Made by a program: the position numbers and the translations under genes. From positions 67,997 to 131,996 of the forward strand of contig NZ_KQ954290.1 of the NCBI RefSeq assembly GCF_001519055.1: a DNA stretch of 64,000 nucleotides. The letters are read 5' to 3'. Shown here one piece after another: positions 9,848 through 18,789 of this stretch (its first letter is position 1; each line of letters opens with the position of its first letter). A model generated the notes under the pieces. It saw nothing but the letters and a program-made list of their open reading frames with translations. It did no database searches and was not told the DNA's origin. Source of the stretch: Novosphingobium sp. Fuku2-ISO-50 (GTDB lineage Bacteria; Pseudomonadota; Alphaproteobacteria; Sphingomonadales; Sphingomonadaceae).

Positions 9848-11338
9848 TCAGGCGGGGACTTTGGCCGTGCTGACCAGATCGGCCCAGGCGCGGACAAGCT
9901 CCGCCGCGTTGCCCGATCCGAACACATAGCGATCCGGGCGCACCAGCACGGCTTCGGCTCCGGTCGCGGCAATCGTCTTTGCGGCTGCGGTGCCGAGCGC
10001 CGGAGGCAGATCGCGCCGCACATCGACCACGCGCAGCCCGGGCATGGCAGCGACGGCCTCGCTCTGGCCGGTATGGAGCAACCACGCCCCCGCCCCCAGC
10101 ACATCGTCGAGCCGCCCCTCGCGCGGATCGGTTGCCTGGGGAAAGGGCAGCCCGGCCATCGCATCGCCGTGACGCATCGCGCCGACCAGCGCCGGCAGTA
10201 TAAAAGGCCCCGAAACCAGCGGATTGGCGAGCATCTCGGCATCGCGGGCGGCGGCGCGTTCGCGGTCGAACGTGCATACCACGCGGCCCATTTCGATCGC
10301 CTTGGTAATCAGAAAACGGCAGTGCGGCTCGCGCTCGCGCATATAGCTGTCGAGCAGGGCCTGATCGGCACCGGCCAGCACCGCGTCGAGCTTCCACGCC
10401 AGATTGACCGCATCGCGCAGCCCCGAACACAGCCCTTGGCCGAGAAATGGCGGGGTCTGGTGCGCGCTGTCGCCGACCAGCAGCACGGAGCCCTTGCGCC
10501 ATTGGTCGGCAATCAGGCCGTGGAACTGATAGACCGCCGTGCGTTCCACATTCAGCTCGCCTTTGGCGCGCCAGGGTTTCAGCAGCGTTTCCAGGTTTTC
10601 GGGGTGCAGCATCGCCTGCGGATCTTCGTCGGCGCGCAGCATGAACTCCCAGCGCAGCCGGTTGGGGCCCATGTGGACGAACGATGTCGGCCGCTCCGGG
10701 TCGCAGAACTGGATATTGCTTTCGGGAAAGCCGGATTCGTCGGGAACCCAGGCATCGAGCACAAGCCAGGGCTCGTCGAAATCGAGATCGTCGAGCCCGA
10801 TGCCGAGCGCTTCGCGAACCGGGCTTCGCGCGCCATCGCAGGCGGCGAGATAGCGCGCGCGCACCGTGCGTGGGCCGTGTTCGCCGTCGATGCGCACCAC
10901 AACCCCGGCGTCATCGTGTTCGACAAGTGCGTCGAAACGGCTGCCGAGTTCGACCGTGACGCCGTCCAGCGCGTCGAGCCGCGTGCGCACGGCGCGTTCG
11001 ATGCCCGGCTGATAGACATTGTACGACACCGGCCAGCCGCCCGTGCCGTTGAGCCCGTCGCGCTGAAAATGGATCAGCGGCTTGCCGTTCGATGCCAGGA
11101 ATTCATAATCGGGCGCAACGCGCATATGCGGCAGAACCGCATCGATCACGCCCAGCGCCTGAAAGATCCGCATGACCTCGTGATCGACATGGGCCGCGCG
11201 CGGAAGCGGATAGACTTCGTGCTGCGGCTCGATCGCGAGGACCGAGCGCCCCAGATCGCCCAGCAGCGCGGCCATGACCGCGCCCACCGGGCCCAGGCCG
11301 ACGACCAGTACGTCGCAATCATACGAAATGTCCGTCAT
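9848..11338 (-). CDS. mhpA: FAD-dependent aromatic hydroxylase, MhpA-like
   Basis: A 496-residue class A flavoprotein monooxygenase that uses NAD(P)H and O2 to hydroxylate a phenolic ring. The Rossmann motif GLGPVG is at residues 14-19, the DG motif at 168-169 (ACDGARSPVREALG) and the GD motif at 289-290 (VGDSAHQTPPFLGQG). The opening YPLPRAAHVDHEVMRIFQ is typical of 3-(3-hydroxyphenyl)propionate hydroxylases, so the product should be a catechol. It heads a minus-strand operon with the CoA-transferase pair and is divergent from an IclR regulator. The exact substrate is not known; a paralogue lies at 57065-58618. Confidence 0.85.
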   Translation of the reverse strand: MTDISYDCDVLVVGLGPVGAVMAALLGDLGRSVLAIEPQHEVYPLPRAAHVDHEVMRIFQALGVIDAVLPHMRVAPDYEFLASNGKPLIHFQRDGLNGTGGWPVSYNVYQPGIERAVRTRLDALDGVTVELGSRFDALVEHDDAGVVVRIDGEHGPRTVRARYLAACDGARSPVREALGIGLDDLDFDEPWLVLDAWVPDESGFPESNIQFCDPERPTSFVHMGPNRLRWEFMLRADEDPQAMLHPENLETLLKPWRAKGELNVERTAVYQFHGLIADQWRKGSVLLVGDSAHQTPPFLGQGLCSGLRDAVNLAWKLDAVLAGADQALLDSYMREREPHCRFLITKAIEMGRVVCTFDRERAAARDAEMLANPLVSGPFILPALVGAMRHGDAMAGLPFPQATDPREGRLDDVLGAGAWLLHTGQSEAVAAMPGLRVVDVRRDLPPALGTAAAKTIAATGAEAVLVRPDRYVFGSGNAAELVRAWADLVSTAKVPA

Positions 11339-11546
11339 AGGCGTTCAATCCCTCTGCCCCGGCGACCCTGCGGGCGATTTCGAATGGTGGAAATTCGTGT
11401 CCCGGCGGACGCGATCCGCGCCCGCATGGGCGGCTCGCTCCGCGTTGCCGACATCAGGCGAACCAGTCTGGTTTGCCCGGCGGCGATTGACTCTCCCGTT
11501 GAAGTTCTGTTCGATATGTCTTGACCTATTGTGCGATGGTCGCGGA

Positions 11547-11574
11547 ACGCCAACAACGCGATCATTGTTGGCGT
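11547..11574. promoter_or_regulatory. Perfect palindrome, candidate IclR operator
   Basis: ACGCCAACAA (11547-11556) and TTGTTGGCGT (11565-11574) form a perfect 10-bp inverted repeat with an 8-bp spacer. It lies 30 bp upstream of the iclR-type gene, inside the divergent intergenic region with the mhpA-like gene. There is no T-run and it lies between gene starts, so an operator is more likely than a terminator. Confidence 0.55.
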
Positions 11575-11603
11575 CCGCCTGGCGGGACAGGACCTATTTC
11601 ATC

Positions 11604-12407
11604 ATGAGCGAATCTGCGCCGACGAACATCGAATCGGGCGACAATGTGCGCAGCCTGCAACGCGGGCTGCGGCTGTTGCAGGCGATGAACCGGTTTCCCC
11701 ACGCCTCGGTGACGCAGCTGGCCCAACGGGCGGAAATCCCGCGTTCGACCGCTTATCGCCTGCTTGAAACGTTGGCCTCGCTGGGCTTTGTGCGGACCTC
11801 GTCGGGAGAGGGATACCGGCTGACCCGGGCAGTTCGCACGCTGAGCGACGGGTTTATCGACGATGGGTGGATCGAGCCGGCGTGGCAGGAAATGCTGCGT
11901 CTCGGGCGTGAGATCGTCTGGCCGCTGTCGCTGCTCACGCCCGAAGCGGGGACCATGGTCGTCCGGCGGGCGACCCATGAATTCAGCGCCTTGTCGATCG
12001 ATTACGGCATGGTCGGCCGTCGCATGCCGATGACCGAAGTCGCGTCGGGGCGAATCTATCTGGCCTATTGCACGCCCGAAGAACGTCGCCTGATCATGGC
12101 GCTGCCCGACGCCTATGCGAACCGGGCGGTCCCTGTCGACACCACCTTGCTCGACGAACGGCTCGCCGCCATTCGCGTGCGCGGCTATGATACGCGCGTC
12201 GGCGGCGTGGTGGAAAAAACCGGCGGCCTGGGCGTGCCGATTTTCAACGACGATCGCGTGATCGGGGTGCTCAGCCTGATTTTCATCGCATCGAGCCTCG
12301 ATGTCGCCCGGGTGGTCGCGCAATACGAGGCGCCTCTCAAGCAGACAGCCGCCCGTATCAGCGCCGAGGCCGTCCGCCTGATGGACGCGCCGTCCAAAGT
12401 GACTTGA
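11604..12407 (+). CDS. IclR-family transcriptional regulator
   Basis: A 267-residue regulator with an N-terminal winged helix (SLQRGLRLLQAMN, ASVTQLAQRAEIPRSTAYRLLETL, LGFVRTSSGEGYRLT) and a C-terminal IclR effector domain ending in GGVVEKTGGLGVPIFNDDRVIG and a helix. The ATG at 11604 is preceded by AGGA. It is divergent from the mhpA-like operon and upstream of the extradiol dioxygenase gene, the usual place of MhpR/PcaR-type activators of aromatic catabolism. A phenolic acid or ring-cleavage product is the likely effector. Confidence 0.88.
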   Translation: MSESAPTNIESGDNVRSLQRGLRLLQAMNRFPHASVTQLAQRAEIPRSTAYRLLETLASLGFVRTSSGEGYRLTRAVRTLSDGFIDDGWIEPAWQEMLRLGREIVWPLSLLTPEAGTMVVRRATHEFSALSIDYGMVGRRMPMTEVASGRIYLAYCTPEERRLIMALPDAYANRAVPVDTTLLDERLAAIRVRGYDTRVGGVVEKTGGLGVPIFNDDRVIGVLSLIFIASSLDVARVVAQYEAPLKQTAARISAEAVRLMDAPSKVT

Positions 12408-12511
12408 AGACAGCGAGCGCGAGCCCCCTTTTCCCGCGAGGGTGCCGGCGCGCTGCCTCGTGCAGCCCGGCACTGCCCCTCGACAAGACACCAACGGGCA
12501 GAGGATCGGCC

Positions 12512-13438
12512 ATGACTATCAAAAGCTTGGGTTATCTCGGCGTTGCCTCCGGGCGCGCCGGGGAATGGGATCGGTTTGCAACGCGGTTGCTGGGCATGCA
12601 GCGCGTCGATGATGCTGCGGGCGTTCAGGCGTACCGCATGGACGACCATGCGCAGCGGCTCATCATCGAGCCGTCTGCGCGCGAAGGGCTGGCCTATATC
12701 GGCTGGGAAGTGGAATCGCCTGCGGATCTTGAAGCCCTGTCAAAGCGGCTGATCGATGGCGGACACGCGGTTCATGTCGGCGCGCCGTCGCTTGCCCGGT
12801 CGCGCCGGGTGGCCGAACTGGTCTGGTTCAACGATCCCGAGGGCAATCGCATGGAGGTCTTCCACGGTGCCGAAAGGGCCCATGAACCGTTCGCGCCCGG
12901 CCGCCCGCTGTCCGGCTTTGTCACCGGGACGATGGGCATGGGGCATGCCGTGCTGACAATGGGCAATCCGGCGGCGACGATGCCGTTCTATCGCGACATG
13001 CTCGGCTTTGCCCTGAGCGATTTCGGGCGGACGCCGTACGAGCTCTATTTCTTTCATATCAATGGGCGGCACCACAGTTTTGCGCTCGTCGGCACCGGGC
13101 AAAGCGGCTTTCACCATTTCATGATCGAGCTGAAATCGCTCGATGACGTGGGCCAGGCCTACGATCTGGCGCAACTCGAACCCGATTGCGTGTCGTTCAC
13201 GCTGGGGCGGCACAGCAACGATTACATGACATCGTTCTACATGAAATCGCCGTCGGGTTTCCTGATCGAATATGGCTGGGGCGGGCGCGTGATCGATCCC
13301 GAAACATGGGTGCCGCACGAAACTTTCGACGGGCCGAGCTATTGGGGGCACGAGCGGCTGCAGATGGCCGAGGCGCAGCGCCTGCATTTGCGCGAAATGC
13401 GGCTCGATGCGGCGCGGCGGGGGTTGCGCGCGCCCTGA
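12512..13438 (+). CDS. Two-domain type I extradiol ring-cleavage dioxygenase (BphC-like)
   Basis: A 308-residue vicinal-oxygen-chelate enzyme of the 2,3-dihydroxybiphenyl 1,2-dioxygenase class that opens a catechol ring next to the hydroxyl pair. Two VOC domains are visible. The Fe(II) ligands in the C-terminal domain are His145 (MGMGHAV), His201 or His202 (GFHHFMIEL) and Glu253 (FLIEYGWGG). The start at 12512 begins the first beta strand (IKSLGYLGV). It follows the IclR gene by 104 bp and should act after the MhpA-like hydroxylase. The ring substituent is unknown. Confidence 0.9.
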   Translation: MTIKSLGYLGVASGRAGEWDRFATRLLGMQRVDDAAGVQAYRMDDHAQRLIIEPSAREGLAYIGWEVESPADLEALSKRLIDGGHAVHVGAPSLARSRRVAELVWFNDPEGNRMEVFHGAERAHEPFAPGRPLSGFVTGTMGMGHAVLTMGNPAATMPFYRDMLGFALSDFGRTPYELYFFHINGRHHSFALVGTGQSGFHHFMIELKSLDDVGQAYDLAQLEPDCVSFTLGRHSNDYMTSFYMKSPSGFLIEYGWGGRVIDPETWVPHETFDGPSYWGHERLQMAEAQRLHLREMRLDAARRGLRAP

Positions 13439-13440
13439 TC

Positions 13441-13500
13441 GCCCAATTCCCGCCAGCCCAATTCCCGCCAGCCTGATTCCCACCAGCCCAATTCCCACCA
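13441..13500. repeat. 15-bp intergenic tandem repeat x4
   Basis: Four 15-bp units of the form GCCCAATTCCCGCCA fill 13441-13500. The first two are identical; the third and fourth differ at two positions and one position. The array starts 2 bp after the stop of the extradiol dioxygenase gene. The rest of the gap to 13729 holds no recognisable gene. Confidence 0.95.
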
Positions 13501-13729
13501 GGCGGACGCATCCATCGTCGCGCTTGTTCGGATCGCCCCGGGCGGAGACATTCCAGGTGCTGCCCCGGGCCCGTCTCGGGGTGTTTGTAATAACCATAAT
13601 GGTTCGGCGCACCGCCGAGGGGAGAAGGCTGCCGTTCGACCACCGCATCCGGTGATCGCGGATCGCAAACTTCATTCGCCCGATCGGTCGTGCCGCCAAC
13701 CGGTGAACCCGGCGAAGGATTGAAACATC

Positions 13730-14602
13730 ATGAAACTGGTCAGCTTTGTCAGCCGGGGCCGTGCCTCGTGGGGCGTTGTGACGCCCGAGGGCATTCGCGA
13801 TGTCGGCGCAATGCCCGGCGCGGCGCCCTCGCTCAAGGCCGCCCTGCCCGATCTGTCGGCGCCCGATCTGTCGACGATTGCCGCTGCGCTCGATGCGGCG
13901 CCGCTGCTGCCGCTTGCATCGGTCAGCCTGTTGCCGCCGATTCCGGATCCGGCGAAAATCCTGTGCGTCGGGCTCAACTACAAATCGCACATCGCCGAGA
14001 CCGGGCGCGAGGCGCCGCGTTATCCGATGCTGTTTCCACGCTACCCGGACTCGCTGGTCGGATCGGGGGCCGCGCTGGTGCGGCCATCCGCGTCGCACAA
14101 TTTCGATTTCGAAGGCGAACTGGCCGTCGTCATCGGCAAGGCCGGGCGCCATATCGCCGTGGCCGACGCGCTTGGCCATGTTGCCGGTTATGCCTGTTTC
14201 AACGATGGGTCGATCCGCGATTGGCAGCGCCACACCACCCAGTTCCTGCCGGGCAAGAATTTCGCGCATTCCGGCTCGTTCGGTCCCTGGCTGGTGACCG
14301 CCGACGAAGCCGGCGACATCGGCGCACTCCATCTCGAAACGCGCCTCAATGGCGAAGTCATGCAACGGGCGCGGCTGGATGATCTGCTGCTTCCGGCGGC
14401 TGAACTGATCGCCTATATCTCGACGATGGCGCCGTTGCAGCCGGGCGATGTGATCGCCACGGGAACCACCGGCGGCGTCGGCCTGTTCCGCGATCCGCCG
14501 GTGTGGATGAAGCCCGGCGACACGATCACGGTCGAAATCGAACGGCTGGGTACGCTGGTCAACACGATTGTCGATGAAGAGCCCGGCGTTGCACGCGGCT
14601 GA
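13730..14602 (+). CDS. Fumarylacetoacetate hydrolase (FAH)-family C-C hydrolase
   Basis: A 290-residue FAH-fold enzyme with an N-terminal cap domain. Metal ligands Glu128 and Glu130 lie in FDFEGELAVVIG and Asp159 in CFNDGSIRDWQ; the core block GDVIATGTTGGVG is near the C-terminus. Members cleave acylpyruvates or hydrate/decarboxylate meta-cleavage products. Behind an extradiol dioxygenase, it probably processes the ring-opened product. The downstream MFS gene starts inside its 3' end. A second FAH gene with the same ligand positions is at 52317-53165. Confidence 0.88.
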   Translation: MKLVSFVSRGRASWGVVTPEGIRDVGAMPGAAPSLKAALPDLSAPDLSTIAAALDAAPLLPLASVSLLPPIPDPAKILCVGLNYKSHIAETGREAPRYPMLFPRYPDSLVGSGAALVRPSASHNFDFEGELAVVIGKAGRHIAVADALGHVAGYACFNDGSIRDWQRHTTQFLPGKNFAHSGSFGPWLVTADEAGDIGALHLETRLNGEVMQRARLDDLLLPAAELIAYISTMAPLQPGDVIATGTTGGVGLFRDPPVWMKPGDTITVEIERLGTLVNTIVDEEPGVARG

Positions 14603-15890
14603 CCCCGTGCGCGCCGCCGCCGATGCACAAACCGATCACGGGCCCGCGTGGCGCGTGGCGATCGGTTGCGCGATCGGGCTGGCGGTGGCGTTTGGCCCGG
14701 CGCTGATCGCCTCGTTCGGACTTTACGTGAAGCCGATCGCCGCCCAATTCGGCTGGAGCCGGACGCAAGTGGCGCTGGCGTTTTCGATCTTTTCGATCAT
14801 GGGCGCGTTTGGCACGCCCCTGCTCGGCATCGTGCTCGATCGCCATGGATCGCGACCGGTCCTGTTGTCGAGCGTGATTGTGCTGCCGCTTGCCCTGGCC
14901 TTGCTCGTGGTGGTGCCGCCGTCCTATCCCGCATTTCTGGGCTGGGCGGTGGCGGTCGGTCTGGTCGCGGTCGTCGCGTCGCCTGCTGCCTATATCAATC
15001 TCCTGCCGCAATGGTTCAACCGGCGGCTCGGACTGGCGGTGTCGCTGGCGATGACCGGTTCGGGCCTGGGCCAGGCGCTGTTCACCATGGGGCACGGCCT
15101 GTTGCTGTCATACCTGGCCTGGCGGCAGGCATGGTTGATCATGGCTGGTGTGGTTGCGGCGGTCGGTATCGTCAATGCCGTGACGCTGTTGCGCGACCGG
15201 CACGATCTGGTGGCCTTGCGGCGCGCAGGCCGACACGGCGACTTGCCGGGCGATCCGCCGTCGGTGGCGCTGCGGTCGAGCGCATTCTGGTTCGCCACGG
15301 CGGCGTTCTTCATCGTCATGCTGGTGATCGGCGCGATGCTGACACACCTCGTCGCGATGCTGACCGACCGCGGCATGTCGGTCGGGCAGGCCGCGATGAT
15401 CGCCGCGACGATCGGCTTTTCCTCGCTGGTCGGGCGTTTGCTGACCGGACTGGTGGTCGATCGGGTCGGGTTCGGGCTGATGGGCGTGATCACGTTTCCG
15501 CTGCAGGCGGCGGGATGCGTTCTGCTGATTGCGGGACACAGCGTCGCTTCGGCCTGGCTGGCGGCCGGGCTGATCGGGCTGACCTATGGGGTCGAGGCGG
15601 ACCTTTTGCCGTTCATGCTGCGCCGGACATTCGGGTTGCGCTGCTTTGGCCAGCTCTATGGCCTGGCGTTCGGGATCGTTCAGCTCGGCCCGGTTCTCGG
15701 CCCGATCCTGCTCGGCGCGTCGTTTGACCGGCTCGGCAGTTATGATCCGGGGCTGGCGGTGCTCGCGGTGCTGTCATTGCTGTCGGCAGTGCTGGTCGCG
15801 CTGGCCGATCGGCAGGCGCGCGCGGTCGGTATGCTGCGGCGGAGCGCGCATCAGCCCGGCATGACAGACGGACAGGTCGATGCCGCCTGA
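14574..15890 (+). CDS. MFS transporter, monocarboxylate/aromatic-acid type
   Basis: A protein of about 438 residues with 12 predicted membrane helices. The first helix is VAIGCAIGLAVAFGPALIASFGLYV and the loop 2-3 signature is GIVLDRHGSRPVLL. The pattern, with QFGWSRTQVALAFSIF after helix 1, resembles the OFA/monocarboxylate-porter group. The start is ATG at 14574, overlapping the FAH gene by 29 nt; a GTG at 14607 is an alternative. Co-transcription with the ring-cleavage genes suggests uptake of the aromatic acid or an organic-acid intermediate. Confidence 0.85.
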   Translation: MKSPALHAADPVRAAADAQTDHGPAWRVAIGCAIGLAVAFGPALIASFGLYVKPIAAQFGWSRTQVALAFSIFSIMGAFGTPLLGIVLDRHGSRPVLLSSVIVLPLALALLVVVPPSYPAFLGWAVAVGLVAVVASPAAYINLLPQWFNRRLGLAVSLAMTGSGLGQALFTMGHGLLLSYLAWRQAWLIMAGVVAAVGIVNAVTLLRDRHDLVALRRAGRHGDLPGDPPSVALRSSAFWFATAAFFIVMLVIGAMLTHLVAMLTDRGMSVGQAAMIAATIGFSSLVGRLLTGLVVDRVGFGLMGVITFPLQAAGCVLLIAGHSVASAWLAAGLIGLTYGVEADLLPFMLRRTFGLRCFGQLYGLAFGIVQLGPVLGPILLGASFDRLGSYDPGLAVLAVLSLLSAVLVALADRQARAVGMLRRSAHQPGMTDGQVDAA

Positions 15891-15945
15891 TCGCGGTTTC
15901 AAACGGACAAATTCAAGCAAAATCGTAAAAAAGGGAGAGAGCAAT

Positions 15946-18174
15946 ATGAAAATTCGGTATTTTCTTCTGTCATGCGCATGTCAGGCAGGGCTTGTCGCGG
16001 TGCCCGCACAGGCGCAGAGCGCAGCGTCACCCGCCGCCCCTGCTCCTGCTCCTGCCCCTGCCCCTGCTCCTGCCAATGACAGCGCGGCGCCTGCCGCCAG
16101 TGCGGTTCCGGACATCATCGTCACCGCGCGCAAGCGATCCGAAACGGCGCAGTCGATTCCGATCTCGATCGGCGTGGTCGGCGAAAAGGCCTTGGCCATG
16201 ACCGGATCGGCCTCGTTGCTGCAACTCGCCGACGTGGCACCGGGGCTCAATCTGGCGAAAGGACCGGTCGGCGCGGAAATCGGCGTGACCGTGCGCGGGC
16301 TCGGATCTGCCCCCGGCGCGACATCGTTCGACAGTTCGGTCAGCCTGTTCGTCGATGGCGTCTATGCGCCGCGCGGACGCGAATTCGCATCGTCGATGTT
16401 CGATGTCAGCCGCATCGAGGTCATCAAGGGGACGCAGGCGGCACTGCTGGGCAAAAACACCAGCCTCGGCGCGGTCAACGTGATCACGCGCAAGCCGGGG
16501 GACAGCTTTGCAGGCGATCTGCGCGCATCGTATGAATTCGAACAGGGCTCCACTCTGGTCACCGGCGGGCTCGATCTGCCGATCACGCAGAATCTGGCCT
16601 TGCGCGTGTCGGGACAGACGCTCGACGATGAAGGCTGGGTCAGCGACAGTTACAGCGGGCGGGCAGCGCCACGCACCCGCGACGACGCGGTTCGCGGGGT
16701 ACTGGTGTGGAAACCGACCAGCGGGATCGACGCCACGCTGATGGTGCAGCACGATGTGTCCACCAATTACGGCAACATGACCGAATTCGCCACGGTCAAC
16801 CCGCTGGCACAACAACTGGCAACCGCTGCGGGCGCGGCTCCGCTCAGCACCAGCCTCGATGATACCAACCAGGTCGGGCTCAATGGCAAGGGGACCGAGC
16901 AGTTCGAGCGCCTTGCGGTCGATCGCGCCGCAGGAACGGTCAACATCGAAGTCGGCGGCGGGACATTGACCTCGGTCACGGCCTATTCGCATTACACCGA
17001 CGCCAACAACATGAACCTCGCGTTCCTGCCCGGCGACTATGCCACCCGCGCGATCGCCGAAATTTCGCGCGAGTTTTCGCAGGAAGTGCGTTTCGTGTCG
17101 CCCGCGCATCAACCGTTCGAATATCTCGTCGGCGCGCTTTATCTGCACAACGAGCTCCAGACGGTTTCCTACAATTACGCCAATTATCCGTTTGGCCCGG
17201 TAGAAGGGGTGAATTTCACCGGCGCCTATCAGAATGATTTTTTCCAGAAGACCGACACTTTTTCCGTTTTCGGTCAAGGCACGTACAACGCTTCGGACAA
17301 GCTGCATTTCGTGGCGGGCTTGCGGTATACCAATGAACACAAAGTCGTCGATCTCGATCGTCTCGTGCTGACGCCCGGGCTCTACAGCGAGGCGGTATTT
17401 CCACCTTATGCCCCGTTCACGATGGGGCGGCGTGACAAGCCGGTCGATTATTCGTTTGGCGCACAATACGCGATAACGCCCGACATCATGGGCTATGTCA
17501 GCTATGGCAAAGGCACCAAGAGCGGGGGCTTTGCTTCGTCCGCGACGTATCTCGATCAGTCGGGATACAACAGCGAAACGGCCCGCACGGTGGAAGCCGG
17601 GATCAAGGCGCAGGACAGCGCCCGACGCTGGCTGTTCGACCTGTCGGTCTTTCAGACAAACGTCGACAACTTTCAGGTCGTGACGTTCAACGGCGTTTCA
17701 TTCGACATCTTCAATACCAATTTGCGCAGCACCGGTTTCGAGCTTCAGACATGGTGGGTGCCGGTCAAGGGTGTGCGGGTCTTTCTCAACAACACCTATG
17801 ACAATGCCCACGACCGCAATACCGGGCAAATCGTGCCGCTCGCGCCGAAGTGGAGCGGGTCTGGCGGGGTTTCGCTGCGCGAACCGATGACGAGCAGCCT
17901 TGACGCGATTATCGACGGCTCGATCGATTATCGATCCAGCCGATCGTATCAGCAGGACCCGGCGGCATCGGTGATGGGCAATGCCTTTACCACCTATAAT
18001 CTCGGCCTGGCCGTCGCCCCTGCCGGTGATCGCTGGGAAGTGCGGCTGATCGGGCGAAACCTGACCAATGCCAAGGGTATCGCCTTTTCGTTCCCGACGC
18101 CGTTCATCGGCACGCAATCGGTGATGCTCGAACGCTCGCGCACGATCGCTTTGCAGGCCTCGCTCAAGTTTTGA
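15946..18174 (+). CDS. TonB-dependent outer-membrane receptor
   Basis: A 742-residue receptor with a signal peptide ending near AQAQS and an Ala-Pro repeat linker. The plug domain begins with the TonB-box region DIIVTARKRSETAQSIPISI and includes RIEVIKGTQAALLGKNTSLGAVNVITRKP; a 22-strand barrel follows and ends in the outer-membrane signature LQASLKF. The start at 15946 has GGGAGAG upstream. It closes ring-cleavage module 1 and probably imports its substrate. This subfamily is much expanded in sphingomonads and includes receptors for aromatic compounds as well as siderophores. Confidence 0.9.
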   Translation: MKIRYFLLSCACQAGLVAVPAQAQSAASPAAPAPAPAPAPAPANDSAAPAASAVPDIIVTARKRSETAQSIPISIGVVGEKALAMTGSASLLQLADVAPGLNLAKGPVGAEIGVTVRGLGSAPGATSFDSSVSLFVDGVYAPRGREFASSMFDVSRIEVIKGTQAALLGKNTSLGAVNVITRKPGDSFAGDLRASYEFEQGSTLVTGGLDLPITQNLALRVSGQTLDDEGWVSDSYSGRAAPRTRDDAVRGVLVWKPTSGIDATLMVQHDVSTNYGNMTEFATVNPLAQQLATAAGAAPLSTSLDDTNQVGLNGKGTEQFERLAVDRAAGTVNIEVGGGTLTSVTAYSHYTDANNMNLAFLPGDYATRAIAEISREFSQEVRFVSPAHQPFEYLVGALYLHNELQTVSYNYANYPFGPVEGVNFTGAYQNDFFQKTDTFSVFGQGTYNASDKLHFVAGLRYTNEHKVVDLDRLVLTPGLYSEAVFPPYAPFTMGRRDKPVDYSFGAQYAITPDIMGYVSYGKGTKSGGFASSATYLDQSGYNSETARTVEAGIKAQDSARRWLFDLSVFQTNVDNFQVVTFNGVSFDIFNTNLRSTGFELQTWWVPVKGVRVFLNNTYDNAHDRNTGQIVPLAPKWSGSGGVSLREPMTSSLDAIIDGSIDYRSSRSYQQDPAASVMGNAFTTYNLGLAVAPAGDRWEVRLIGRNLTNAKGIAFSFPTPFIGTQSVMLERSRTIALQASLKF
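16036..16073 (+). repeat. 6-bp Ala-Pro repeat in the receptor linker
   Basis: About six alternating CCTGCT/CCTGCC units encode an (AP)n stretch between the signal peptide and the plug of the TonB receptor. Confidence 0.85.
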
Positions 18175-18209
18175 TGTCTATTGGCCGGATCAGCCGTTGA
18201 GACGGGCCG

Positions 18210-18235
18210 GTGTGGGGGCTCTTGCGCCCCCACAC
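18210..18235. terminator. Strong GC hairpin between convergent genes
   Basis: GTGTGGGGGC (18210-18219) pairs perfectly with GCCCCCACAC (18226-18235) around a 6-nt loop. It lies between the ends of the TonB receptor (+) and the flavin reductase gene (-). There is no T-tract, so it is a likely but unproven bidirectional terminator. Confidence 0.55.
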
Positions 18236-18270
18236 TGCGGGCGGCGAAACCGTCCGGCGGCGTCCGCTCC

Positions 18271-18789
18271 TCAAACAGGCATGAGGTGATGATAGCGCCG
18301 CCCGTAATAGACCAGCGCGCCATGCCCGCTGCCCTGATGAATGCGGGTGACATGGCCGATAAACACGCTGTGCGTCCCGGCCTCGATCACCATCGTCACC
18401 CGGCAGGCGAGCGCGGCCTGCGCATCGGCCAGAGCCGGCACTCCGGGTTCGAGCTCGATGAGCGGCCCCACGCTGCCGAACCGCTCGTCCATCGACAGCG
18501 AGCGATCGGAAAAAGCCTGGCTGATCGCATCCTGCCCGGCGGCAAGAATGTTGACGCAAAACACGCCGTTGGCTGCCAGCACTTCGTGCAGGCGCGCACT
18601 GCGATTGACGCATATCAGCAACGACGCGGGATCATCGCTGACGGCGCAGACCGCAGTCGCCGTCATCCCGTGCCGCCCCGATGGTCCATCGGTGGTGATC
18701 ACATTGACCGTCCCGCCCAGTGTCGCCATCGCGGCGCGAAACGCCTGGGCATGGGTCGTGTCAACGCATGAAGAGGCCGCCGTTGGCAT
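18271..18789 (-). CDS. iacG: Flavin reductase component, IacG-like
   Basis: A 172-residue flavin reductase of the HpaC/FMN-binding split-barrel family (FRAAMATLGGTVNVITTDG, GMTATAVCAVSDDPASLLICVNR, GVFCVNILAAGQ, and a C-terminal GHGALVYYGRRYHHL). It supplies reduced flavin to a two-component monooxygenase. The ATG at 18789 has GGAG nine bases upstream and overlaps the preceding SDR gene by 29 nt. With the iacE-, iacB- and iacA-like genes in the same minus-strand operon, the natural partner is the acyl-CoA-dehydrogenase-like oxygenase at 19899-21053. The name rests on context more than on a diagnostic motif. Confidence 0.75.
   Translation of the reverse strand: MPTAASSCVDTTHAQAFRAAMATLGGTVNVITTDGPSGRHGMTATAVCAVSDDPASLLICVNRSARLHEVLAANGVFCVNILAAGQDAISQAFSDRSLSMDERFGSVGPLIELEPGVPALADAQAALACRVTMVIEAGTHSVFIGHVTRIHQGSGHGALVYYGRRYHHLMPV

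Noticed and set aside
9512..11524. 670-codon plus-strand open frame across the CoA-transferase and MhpA-like genes
   Set aside because: Opposite strand of two genes with intact catalytic motifs; no recognisable domain in its own translation.
16027..17466. 479-codon minus-strand open frame inside the first TonB receptor
   Set aside because: Shadow of the receptor gene; no domain and no ribosome binding site.
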